Below are positions 6,910-13,491 of a stretch of 14,629 nt of DNA, piece by piece. The translations under genes and the position numbers were made by a program. This DNA comes from an uncultured Lachnospiraceae bacterium (lineage in GTDB: Bacteria > Bacillota_A > Clostridia > Lachnospirales > Lachnospiraceae): positions 1 through 14,629 of the forward strand of contig CAMWMM010000060.1 of NCBI GenBank assembly GCA_947175285.1, given 5' to 3'. Each line of letters opens with the position of its first letter. Within the stretch, counting starts at the first letter, position 1. Under the pieces are notes generated by a model. The model had not been told where the DNA came from, searched no databases, and was given only the letters and a program-made list of their open reading frames with translations.

Positions 6910-7173
6910 ATGGCTTATAATAAAACAGAAAAGCCTGAATTCCCTGCAAAGAGAAAAGGCGGAATCCGCAGAAGAAAAAAAGTATGCGTATTTTGTGGAA
7001 AAGATAATCTGATTGACTACAAAGATGTGAATAAATTGAAAAGATATGTCTCTGAGAGAGGTAAGATTCTTCCCAGAAGAATTACCGGCAACTGTGCAAA
7101 GCACCAGAGAGCATTGACAGTAGCAATCAAACGTGCAAGACATGTGGCATTGATGCCTTATGTTCAGGATTAA
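6910..7173 (+). CDS. rpsR: 30S ribosomal protein S18, Cys-containing (C+) form
   Basis: An 87-residue S18 that forms the S6:S18 pair on the 30S platform. The core KRGKxLPRRITG-type segment ([30 protein letters not shown]) is intact and the N-terminus is basic. Cys26 and Cys29 (CVFC), Cys62 and His65 (CAKH) are positioned as zinc ligands, so this is the zinc-ribbon C+ type described for several ribosomal proteins. Ribosome binding site AGGAGG lies at 6897-6902, 7 bases before the ATG. It is the last gene of the operon, followed by a strong terminator. Confidence 0.97.
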   Translation: MAYNKTEKPEFPAKRKGGIRRRKKVCVFCGKDNLIDYKDVNKLKRYVSERGKILPRRITGNCAKHQRALTVAIKRARHVALMPYVQD

Positions 7174-7204
7174 TCGGTATTATAAGGATAAGAAAAGCAA
7201 CTTT

Positions 7205-7234
7205 AAAGGCGAAGCAGCATGCTCCGCCTTTTTT
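7205..7234 (+). terminator. Rho-independent terminator of the rpsF operon
   Basis: The stem AAAGGCG / CGCCTTT continues after one mismatch with AGCA / TGCT around a GCA loop, followed by TTTT. It starts 31 bases after the rpsR stop. The stability and T-run make it a strong terminator. Confidence 0.92.
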
Positions 7235-7314
7235 GTATAAGAACAGACAAATCCTATTCACCCGTAAAACACTATATCTGTCACATTATGAAGAAAAACA
7301 ACAATATATTGATG

Positions 7315-7343
7315 TGGCATGAATTTCCAAAAAATGATATACT
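7315..7343 (+). promoter_or_regulatory. Candidate extended -10 promoter for gdpP-rplI-dnaB
   Basis: TGATATACT (7335-7343) is an extended -10 (TGn plus TATACT). A weak -35, TGGCAT, lies at 7315-7320 with a 17-base spacer. It follows the rpsR terminator and precedes gdpP by about 60 bases. The stretch 7235-7314 shows no gene or other clear signal. Confidence 0.45.
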
Positions 7344-7364
7344 TATGATGTTATGTAATCATAA
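7343..7364. repeat. Inverted repeat at the gdpP transcription start
   Basis: TTATGAT (7343-7349) and ATCATAA (7358-7364) are perfect 7-base arms around an 8-base spacer, directly after the candidate -10. It could be an operator or a hairpin at the 5' end of the mRNA; the A/T richness also allows chance. Confidence 0.3.
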
Positions 7365-7406
7365 AACTGGAAAAGTGTGTATATTGATGATAGACAAGAG
7401 GATATG

Positions 7407-9458
7407 ATGAAAAATAGTGTAAAATTAAAAGGAAGACTAAAGTCTTATTTACAGTCTTCTTTATATCTGGGATTTTTGCTGATAATAGTAGATGTTCTGA
7501 TATATTTTATTGATTATCGGGCTGGTTTGGTACTGACCTGTTTTATCATTTTTTATCTTGCAATAATTCTTTCCTTGATGTTTTACAATAAGCCGATAAT
7601 TATCAATGAATTGATTAGTTTTGCCACGCAGTACGGACAGATACAGAGGCGTCTTTTGCGGGATTTGGATTTGCCGCATGCCCTGCTTGATGAGAACGGT
7701 AAAATTATCTGGACGAATATTGCATTTGAAAAAGCCGTGGACAAGGATAAAGGATATAGGAAATCCATTACTTCACTTTTCCCATCCATTACAAAAGACA
7801 GGCTTCCGGGAAATGCAGAAGAAGATGAAGTAGAATTAAATGTTGATTATAGTGAATGTAATTATATCGCTAAATTAAAGAAGATATCTTTAAAAGAGAT
7901 GGCGCAGAATAGCGACATTATTGAGGCGAAAGGTTATGACGGTTATCTGATTGCCCTGTATTTGTTTGATGAAACGGCATTAAAGATTGCTTTGCAGGAA
8001 GTAGACGATCAGAGCCTGGCAGTTGGATTGATTTATCTCGATAACTATGAAGAAGCATTGGAAAGTGTAGAGGAGGTCAGACGTTCTCTTTTAATTGCGT
8101 TGATTGATAGAAAAGTAAATAAATACATTGCCGCGCTGGACGGAATTTGTAAGAAGATCGAAAAGGACAAATACCTGATTATTATGAGGAAAAAGGCGGC
8201 GGCTTTATTACAGGAGAATCGTTTTGACTTATTAGAGGATGTTAAGACGGTCAATATCGGTAACGAAATGGCAGTTACGTTAAGTATCGGTGTAGGACTG
8301 AGCGGCTTGACTTATGCGCAGAATTATGAATTTGCCAGAAACGCAATAGATTTGGCATTGGGGCGCGGCGGTGATCAGGCGGTTGTTAAAATGCCTGAGA
8401 ATGTTATGTATTATGGCGGTAAGAGCCAGCAGATAGAGAAGAGCACCCGTGTCAAAGCGAGAGTCAAGGCACATGCACTAAAAGAAATTATCTCTATTAA
8501 AGACGAAGTCTATGTCATGGGACACCGTTTGGGCGATACGGACAGCTTTGGTGCGGCGGTCGGTATTTACCGGATTGCCAAGACACTGGGAAAACAGGCA
8601 CACATCGTTTTAAATGATGTTACGGCATCCATGCAGCCTATGGTGGAGATGTTTAAGAATAACGATGATTATGAAGATGACATGATTGTAAACAGTTCGC
8701 AGGCGTTGGAGATGATTGGAGGCAATGCGGTACTGGTTGTTGTCGATGTGAATAAGCCGAGTATTACGGAATGTCCGGATTTGTTAAAACACTGTAATTC
8801 CATTGTTGTATTCGACCATCACAGGCAAGGATCGGAAATTATTGAAAATGCAACTCTATCCTATATTGAGGCATATGCTTCTTCTACCTGTGAAATGGTT
8901 TCCGAGATATTGCAGTATATCAGCGATACACTGCGTATTAAGTCGGAAGAGGCAGATTGTCTCTATGCCGGTATGATAATTGATACGAATAACTTTATGA
9001 CGAAAACCGGCGTCAGGACATTTGAAGCGGCAGCGTTTCTGCGTAGAAACGGTGCGGACGTAACAAGGGTACGTAAATTATTCCGTGATGATGCGGCAGA
9101 GTATAAGGCGAAAGCGGATGCAGTCAGTCAGGCGGAGATATACAGACAGTCCTATGCTATTTCCGTATGCAAGGGTGAACATGTGCAGAGTCCTACGGTC
9201 GTAGGCGCCCAAGCGGCAAATGAATTACTGAATATTAAGGGAATTAAGGCGAGTTTCGTCATGACGGCATATAATGGGGCGATTTATGTTTCTGCGCGTT
9301 CTATTGATGAAGTCAATGTACAGCTTGTTATGGAGCGAATGGGCGGCGGCGGCCATATGAATATAGCGGGATGTCAGGTGCAGGGCAGCGTAGAAGATGC
9401 TATCGGTATGCTGAAACAGACGTTGGATACGATGATTGAAGAAAGAGAATTAGAGTAA
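7407..9458 (+). CDS. gdpP: c-di-AMP phosphodiesterase GdpP (DHH/DHHA1)
   Basis: Hydrolyses cyclic di-AMP to pApA at the membrane, setting the level of a messenger that controls potassium, osmolyte and cell-wall homeostasis. Domain order in 683 residues: two membrane helices (about 17-37 and 39-60), a PAS-like region (about 70-150), a degenerate GGDEF domain in which the catalytic loop is replaced (EKDKY, 252-256) while the later [10 protein letters not shown] is kept, then DHH with GHRLGDTDS (His373, Asp377, Asp379), VVVDVNKP, and DHH at 470-472, then DHHA1 with GGGGH (646-650). All metal ligands expected for activity appear intact. Start ATG 7407 is spaced 4-5 bases from AAGAGG; ATG 7404 is too close, and a GTG at 7377 lacks a ribosome binding site. 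It is first in the gdpP-rplI-dnaB operon. Confidence 0.95.
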   Translation: MKNSVKLKGRLKSYLQSSLYLGFLLIIVDVLIYFIDYRAGLVLTCFIIFYLAIILSLMFYNKPIIINELISFATQYGQIQRRLLRDLDLPHALLDENGKIIWTNIAFEKAVDKDKGYRKSITSLFPSITKDRLPGNAEEDEVELNVDYSECNYIAKLKKISLKEMAQNSDIIEAKGYDGYLIALYLFDETALKIALQEVDDQSLAVGLIYLDNYEEALESVEEVRRSLLIALIDRKVNKYIAALDGICKKIEKDKYLIIMRKKAAALLQENRFDLLEDVKTVNIGNEMAVTLSIGVGLSGLTYAQNYEFARNAIDLALGRGGDQAVVKMPENVMYYGGKSQQIEKSTRVKARVKAHALKEIISIKDEVYVMGHRLGDTDSFGAAVGIYRIAKTLGKQAHIVLNDVTASMQPMVEMFKNNDDYEDDMIVNSSQALEMIGGNAVLVVVDVNKPSITECPDLLKHCNSIVVFDHHRQGSEIIENATLSYIEAYASSTCEMVSEILQYISDTLRIKSEEADCLYAGMIIDTNNFMTKTGVRTFEAAAFLRRNGADVTRVRKLFRDDAAEYKAKADAVSQAEIYRQSYAISVCKGEHVQSPTVVGAQAANELLNIKGIKASFVMTAYNGAIYVSARSIDEVNVQLVMERMGGGGHMNIAGCQVQGSVEDAIGMLKQTLDTMIEERELE

Positions 9459-9477
9459 GAAAGGTTTGGTAATTAAT

Positions 9478-9924
9478 ATGAAAGTTATTTTATTGCAGGA
9501 TGTTAAGTCATTAGGTAAAAAAGGTGAAATTGTTAATGTAAATGATGGTTATGCCAGAAATTTCATTTTGCCGAAAGGATTGGGAGTAGAGGCGGATGCT
9601 AAAAATCTGAATGATTTGAAACTGCAGAAAGCAAATGATGAAAAAGTTGCAAGAGAACAGTTAGAAGCTGCAAAAGAGTTTGCCAAGGTACTGGAGACAA
9701 AAGAAGTAGTTGTAAAAATGAAGTCCGGCGAGGGCGGAAAAACATTTGGTTCTATTTCCTCCAAGGAAATCGCGGCAGAAGCAAAGAAACAATGCGATTT
9801 GGAACTGGATAAAAAGAAGATTCAATTACCGGAAGCAATTAAGGCGTTGGGAGTTTATGAGGTTAGTGTAAAACTCCATGCAAAAGTAACAGGAAAACTG
9901 AAAGTAAAAGTTGTTGAAGAATAG
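9478..9924 (+). CDS. rplI: 50S ribosomal protein L9
   Basis: A 148-residue L9 with the conserved N-terminal domain [19 protein letters not shown] plus [13 protein letters not shown], a long connecting helix rich in Lys/Glu/Ala, and a C-terminal RNA-binding domain containing GKTFGSIS and the basic [10 protein letters not shown] end. L9 binds 23S rRNA near the L1 stalk and affects translational fidelity. ATG 9478 is the family start; AGAAAGG lies about 13 bases upstream, rather distant. The gene is 19 bases after gdpP and 29 before dnaB, the conserved Firmicute order. Confidence 0.97.
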   Translation: MKVILLQDVKSLGKKGEIVNVNDGYARNFILPKGLGVEADAKNLNDLKLQKANDEKVAREQLEAAKEFAKVLETKEVVVKMKSGEGGKTFGSISSKEIAAEAKKQCDLELDKKKIQLPEAIKALGVYEVSVKLHAKVTGKLKVKVVEE

Positions 9925-9953
9925 AGAATTAGCAAAAGGGATGGAGACGAAAC

Positions 9954-11297
9954 ATGCCACAGCAGCTGGAAGAGGCATTGTTAAAAAGAATATTACCGCA
10001 CAGTATTGAGGCAGAGCAGTCAGTCATCGGTTCCATGATTATGGATAGAGAGGCAATCGTTGTCGCTTCGGAAATTATTATGGGAGATGATTTTTACAGT
10101 AAACAGTATGGTATTCTTTTTGAAACTATGGTGGAACTGAATGATGAGGGCAAGCCGGTTGATCTGGTAACATTGCAGGACAGGCTGAAAGAAAAAGATG
10201 TACCGCCGGAAGTCAGCAGTCTGGAGTTTGTCAGGGACTTGATTACAGCAGTTCCTACATCTGCCAATATTAAATACTATGCGAATATTGTAGCGGAAAA
10301 ATCAACCCTTCGTAAATTAATTAAGCTGAATGAGGAAATTGCCAATACATGCTATGTAGGTAAAGAGAATCTGGAAGTTATTCTGGAAGATACGGAGAAG
10401 CGTGTTTTTGATTTAGTGCAGCGCAGAAATATGGAAGATTTTGTGCCCATTAGGCAGATTGTTATGAATGCGATGGACAGAATTGAGAAAGCTTCACACA
10501 ATAAAGGAAATGTGACAGGTGTAGCGACTGGATTTATTGACCTTGATTATAGAACAGCCGGTATGCAGCCATCAGACCTGATTCTTGTAGCGGCAAGACC
10601 GTCTATGGGTAAGACGGCTTTCGTTTTAAATATTGCGCAATATGTAGCTTTTAAGCAGAATCAGACAGTAGCGATTTTCAGTTTGGAAATGTCAAAAGAA
10701 CAGTTGGTGAACCGTCTGTTTTCCATGGAATCGAAAGTTGATTCCCAGCACCTGCGAACAGGAAATCTTTCAGATGAGGAATGGGAGAAGTTAATTGAAA
10801 GTGCAGGTCTTATCGGTAAGTCTAATTTGATTATAGATGATACGCCGGGTATCAGTATTTCGGAACTTCGTTCTAAATGCCGTAAATATAAACTGGAGCA
10901 TCATCTTGATATGATTATTATTGATTATTTGCAGTTGATGTCAGGAAGCGGACGCGGTACGGATTCCAGACAGCAGGAAATTTCAGATATTTCCCGCTCC
11001 TTAAAAGCTCTGGCAAGGGAATTGAATGTACCGGTTATAGCATTGTCACAGCTTAGCCGTGCCGTAGAGCAAAGGCCGGATCATAGACCGATGCTTTCGG
11101 ATTTGCGTGAGTCCGGTGCGATTGAACAGGATGCCGATGTGGTGATGTTCATTTACCGAGATGATTATTACAATAAAGATACAGAGAAAAAAAATATTGC
11201 CGAAATCATTATTGCAAAACAGAGAAATGGTCCTATTGGTACGGTGGAGCTAGTCTGGCTGCCTGATTTTACCAAGTTTGGCAATTTACAAAAATAA
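9954..11297 (+). CDS. dnaB: Replicative DNA helicase DnaB (DnaC of B. subtilis)
   Basis: Hexameric 5'-3' helicase of the replication fork. At 447 residues it is a normal length without an intein. The N-terminal scaffold domain starts PHSIEAEQSVIGSMI, followed by a linker. The RecA-like domain has Walker A ARPSMGKT (214-221), SLEMSKEQL, Walker B IIIDYLQLM with Asp324, the ALSQLSRAVEQR segment, the DLRESGAIEQDADVVMFIYR segment, and a C-terminal AKQRNGPIGTVELVW. The start is supported by GGAG (9943-9946) with a 7-base gap. It ends the gdpP-rplI-dnaB operon and is followed by a strong terminator. Confidence 0.97.
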   Translation: MPQQLEEALLKRILPHSIEAEQSVIGSMIMDREAIVVASEIIMGDDFYSKQYGILFETMVELNDEGKPVDLVTLQDRLKEKDVPPEVSSLEFVRDLITAVPTSANIKYYANIVAEKSTLRKLIKLNEEIANTCYVGKENLEVILEDTEKRVFDLVQRRNMEDFVPIRQIVMNAMDRIEKASHNKGNVTGVATGFIDLDYRTAGMQPSDLILVAARPSMGKTAFVLNIAQYVAFKQNQTVAIFSLEMSKEQLVNRLFSMESKVDSQHLRTGNLSDEEWEKLIESAGLIGKSNLIIDDTPGISISELRSKCRKYKLEHHLDMIIIDYLQLMSGSGRGTDSRQQEISDISRSLKALARELNVPVIALSQLSRAVEQRPDHRPMLSDLRESGAIEQDADVVMFIYRDDYYNKDTEKKNIAEIIIAKQRNGPIGTVELVWLPDFTKFGNLQK

Positions 11298-11341
11298 AGC
11301 AACAGAAAAATATAAAATATCATATAGAACACATACAAAAG

Positions 11342-11371
11342 AAGACAAGCCTAAATTAGGTTTGTCTTTTT
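11342..11371 (+). terminator. Rho-independent terminator after dnaB
   Basis: AAGACAAGCCTA (11342-11353) pairs with TAGGTTTGTCTT (11357-11368) around an AAT loop, with one G-T pair, followed by T to 11371. It ends the gdpP operon 45 bases after dnaB and lies 27 bases before the MerR-family start. Confidence 0.9.
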
Positions 11372-11397
11372 GCGCTAAAAATGAAAGGGGAATGGAA

Positions 11398-12018
11398 ATG
11401 GGGCAGGAAATGTTATTGATTTCAGAAGCGGCAAAACAGGTACAGGTAGAAACTCATGTTCTGCGATACTGGGAGGAGGAGTTACATCTTCCAATTAAAA
11501 GAAACGATATGGGACATCGTTATTACACGATGGAGGATGTTGAGCAGTTTAAAGAAATAAAGGTATTAAAAGAGCAGGGACTGCAGTTAAAAGCAATCAG
11601 AACGATTCTGCAAAAGGAGGGACAGGAGAATATGGCGTCGGACAAGCCGAAAGAAGATGCGGCGATGGACTACCTTATCGGAAAAAAACGAAAATACATT
11701 GTTTCATTATCAGGAGAGGAAAGCAGAGAGGAAAAAGCAAGCAGATTGCAATATCTGCTTCAGCATATGATGGTGGAAGCTGTAAAAAATGCCAACAGAG
11801 AACTTTGTACGGAAATCAAAGAAAGTATTTTAAAGGAATTAGACTATCAGTTCCGTGCAAGAGAAGAGAGAGAAGAAGAACGCTGGAAACAGGAAGAGGA
11901 GCATTTTCGTAAAATAGATGAAATGCTCCGTGAAAAACAGAAAATCAAAGTAAAAGTGCCTAAAAGCAAGCGGGAGAAGAAGAGTGGGAAGAAGAACTGG
12001 ATTGGGGGGATGAATTAG
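11398..12018 (+). CDS. MerR-family DNA-binding protein with charged coiled C-terminus
   Basis: A 206-residue protein. Residues about 5-72 form a MerR winged helix: LLISEAAKQVQVETHVLRYWE, then GHRYYTMEDVEQFKEIKVLKEQGLQLKAI. There is no cysteine-rich effector or metal site. The second half is unlike classical MerR regulators: a linker (75-100), then a long, highly charged helical region (about 110-190, with EEREEERWKQEEEHFRKIDEMLREKQ) and a very basic tail (KVKVPKSKREKKSGKK). This layout resembles chromosome-anchoring or structural MerR proteins such as RacA more than a drug or metal sensor; that comparison is inference. The start at 11398 is 7 bases from GAAAGGGG; the ATG at 11392 is too close and 11410 is a further alternative. 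The dnaB terminator lies between, and I find no convincing own promoter. Its stop overlaps the stop of the opposite gene. Confidence 0.8.
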   Translation: MGQEMLLISEAAKQVQVETHVLRYWEEELHLPIKRNDMGHRYYTMEDVEQFKEIKVLKEQGLQLKAIRTILQKEGQENMASDKPKEDAAMDYLIGKKRKYIVSLSGEESREEKASRLQYLLQHMMVEAVKNANRELCTEIKESILKELDYQFRAREEREEERWKQEEEHFRKIDEMLREKQKIKVKVPKSKREKKSGKKNWIGGMN

Positions 12019-13133
12019 ATATACCATTCGATACATTGCAAGAACCGTCCCTCTCCCGGCTTATGCGGCGGGGCGGCAGTCAGTCCGCGTTTAACCAGTT
12101 CTTCGTTGATGCCGCCAAAGAGAATATGATATAACTCATTCGCGATTTCTCCGAAGGGGACACCGTGTCTTATAGCAGTAATCGCCAGGTGCGATTGTGC
12201 CTCCCGCAGGGTGTGTACTATTTCATCATAAAGATTTTCTTTTATCAGTGCCGACAAACGCTTGATAATTGGTTCATCAGTCTGATAGAATACCGGGACG
12301 CAGATTCTGCCATTTTCAGCATATCCGAATAACTCCAGAATAGCGAGACATTCTGGCTGGCACTCATTGCCTTGCAGAAGTAAACGAGTGGCGGCAAGAA
12401 GAAGTTGACGTTCCTTGCCTTTAGGCAGCTTATCCAGTAACTCACCTGCCTGTTTGAAGCGTTCCGGCAGGTTTTCTCCTTCCCTCAGGCGGAAACAACG
12501 ATAGAGGTCGAAACGATTTCCGTCTGCATCGCCGAAGGATTCTAAGGCTATCTCCCCGTCTGTCAGACGGTTATAGGAGCACAGCAAACCATCGGAGAAT
12601 TGTTTCAGTTCCGGGCAGTCCTCATAAATCACTGAAAGGTAATCCAGTCCTGAGGGATGGAGCCGGGAGACAGCAACGGTACCTCTACTCAGCCAGTCAA
12701 AGAAATATCCGTCAAAAATCATACCGCAGAGGATATGGTATAAATTTCTCTGTGGGTCAAAGCCGTTGTTAATCTCACTGACAATATCCCACAGTGTATC
12801 ACGGAGTTCCCACAGTTTATCTGACAGCAGAGACGCAGCCGTAGAGGAGAAGGCTTTTAAGGCAGGCACGTCTTCTGCTAAGAAGATAGGTGTATCGTAG
12901 GCAATCTGTCCATCATTCTCGCGTAAAACACCGGATGTAATCAGCCTCATTACCGCCTCTGTGCCAAATTCGTCACATAGCTGGGCAACGGAACTGGAAA
13001 ACGGAGAAAAATCGGCAACCCGTGATAATATGGCGTCCGCTCGGGTATTTATAATTCTGCGGGGATTATCGGGGTTTTCCGACTCCGAATCCGCATCAAA
13101 GTTTTCAAATAAAAAATAAGAAAAATTTTTCAT
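12015..13133 (-). CDS. Conserved-looking protein of unknown function with a winged-helix-like N-terminus
   Basis: I do not recognise this 372-residue protein. It has no signal peptide or membrane helix and is acidic and Leu-rich, so probably cytoplasmic. Residues about 30-90 look like a winged helix: helices ADAILSRVADF and SVAQLCDEFGTEAVMRLITSG, followed by a short hairpin VLRENDGQIAYDTPIFL. The rest is mainly helical, with about ten scattered cysteines not arranged as a metal site, and a Pro/Gly-rich C-terminus (AAPPHKPGEGRF). The ATG at 13133 is chosen because AAGAGG lies 6 bases upstream; a TTG at 13163 would sit inside the terminator stem. It lies downstream of the ferredoxin on the same strand, behind a hairpin. 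The GC of 12421-12540 is about 52%, above the MerR neighbour (38% in 11761-11820), a weak hint of separate history. A regulator is possible but unproven. Confidence 0.75.
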   Translation of the reverse strand: MKNFSYFLFENFDADSESENPDNPRRIINTRADAILSRVADFSPFSSSVAQLCDEFGTEAVMRLITSGVLRENDGQIAYDTPIFLAEDVPALKAFSSTAASLLSDKLWELRDTLWDIVSEINNGFDPQRNLYHILCGMIFDGYFFDWLSRGTVAVSRLHPSGLDYLSVIYEDCPELKQFSDGLLCSYNRLTDGEIALESFGDADGNRFDLYRCFRLREGENLPERFKQAGELLDKLPKGKERQLLLAATRLLLQGNECQPECLAILELFGYAENGRICVPVFYQTDEPIIKRLSALIKENLYDEIVHTLREAQSHLAITAIRHGVPFGEIANELYHILFGGINEELVKRGLTAAPPHKPGEGRFLQCIEWYI

Positions 13134-13147
13134 AGAGTGCCTCTTAA

Positions 13148-13180
13148 ATACAAAAGCATCCAACCAATTAAGTTGGATGC
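13148..13180 (-). terminator. Hairpin terminator/attenuator between ferredoxin and the unknown gene
   Basis: On the minus strand, GCATCCAAC pairs with GTTGGATGC (13156-13180) around a 7-base loop, followed by TTTTGTATTT. It lies 22 bases after the ferredoxin stop. Only a few bases separate it from the ribosome binding site (13140-13145) of the next gene, so read-through there would be controlled by this hairpin. The plus-strand side also has CCTTTT, so it may work both ways. Confidence 0.8.
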
Positions 13181-13202
13181 CCTTTTATCTTTTCTGAGTT
13201 GT

Positions 13203-13373
13203 TTATGCCTGAGCGATAGAACCTGTCGGGCAAGCTCCTGCGCAGGAACCGCAATCAATACATTTGTCAGCATCGATTTCAAACTTGCCATCTCCCATAC
13301 TGATTGCACCTACAGGGCACTGTGCCTCGCAAGCACCGCATGCTACACAAGCATCACTAATTGCATATGCCAT
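13203..13373 (-). CDS. 2[4Fe-4S] bacterial ferredoxin
   Basis: A 56-residue electron carrier, complete and typical of clostridial ferredoxins. It has two CxxCxxCxxxC(P) motifs: Cys9, 12, 15, 19 (CVACGACEAQCP) and Cys38, 41, 44, 48 (CIDCGSCAGACP), giving the internal two-fold symmetry of the family. The C-terminus is TGSIAQA. Ribosome binding site AAGGAGG (13382-13388) lies 8 bases before the ATG. It follows pflA on the same strand but has a terminator and a promoter region between, so it can be expressed alone. It could supply low-potential electrons to the radical-SAM activase PflA or to central fermentation enzymes; this is inference. Its length is below the usual cut-off for automatic gene lists. 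Confidence 0.95.
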   Translation of the reverse strand: MAYAISDACVACGACEAQCPVGAISMGDGKFEIDADKCIDCGSCAGACPTGSIAQA

Positions 13374-13410
13374 AATCTTATCCTCCTTATCCTATTATCA
13401 TGTAAAGCAT

Positions 13411-13430
13411 ATTGATATAAATATATCAAT
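13411..13430. promoter_or_regulatory. 20-bp perfect palindrome upstream of the ferredoxin, candidate operator
   Basis: ATTGATATA and TATATCAAT are 9-base perfect arms around AA. It lies 38 bases upstream of the ferredoxin start. Read on the minus strand, weak promoter elements surround it: TTAGAT (13429-13434), a 17-base spacer and TATGCT (13406-13411), which would place the palindrome mostly between -35 and -10. The inner 18 bases keep the TTG...CAA ends and spacing of Rex redox-repressor sites, but several inner positions differ from the consensus. Confidence 0.4.
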
Positions 13431-13470
13431 CTAACCTATATTTTAATATAAAAGAAAGGAATATACAAGC

Positions 13471-13490
13471 AAAAAGGCTAATTTTTAGCC
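13471..13490 (-). terminator. Rho-independent terminator after pflA
   Basis: On the minus strand, GGCTAA pairs with TTAGCC around a short A loop and is followed by five T. It starts one base after the pflA stop codon. The stem is short, so read-through into the ferredoxin is possible. Confidence 0.78.
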
Positions 13491-13491
13491 A

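Noticed and set aside
7219..7407. A 62-codon open frame between rpsR and gdpP
   Set aside because: It starts inside the terminator hairpin of the rpsF operon, has no ribosome binding site, runs through the gdpP promoter and encodes no recognisable pattern.
11278..11397. Upstream extension of the MerR-family frame into dnaB
   Set aside because: The extension crosses the strong dnaB terminator, has no ribosome binding site and does not resemble MerR N-termini; the ATG at 11398 fits.
13137..13415. A plus-strand frame of 92 codons over the ferredoxin
   Set aside because: It is antisense to the ferredoxin; its high Cys/Thr/Ser content is the mirror of the ferredoxin's Cys/Gly/Ala codons.
13412..13429. 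The ferredoxin palindrome as an FNR/CRP-type site (TTGAT-N4-ATCAA)
   Set aside because: The half-sites are separated by 8 bases instead of 4, so the geometry does not fit FNR.
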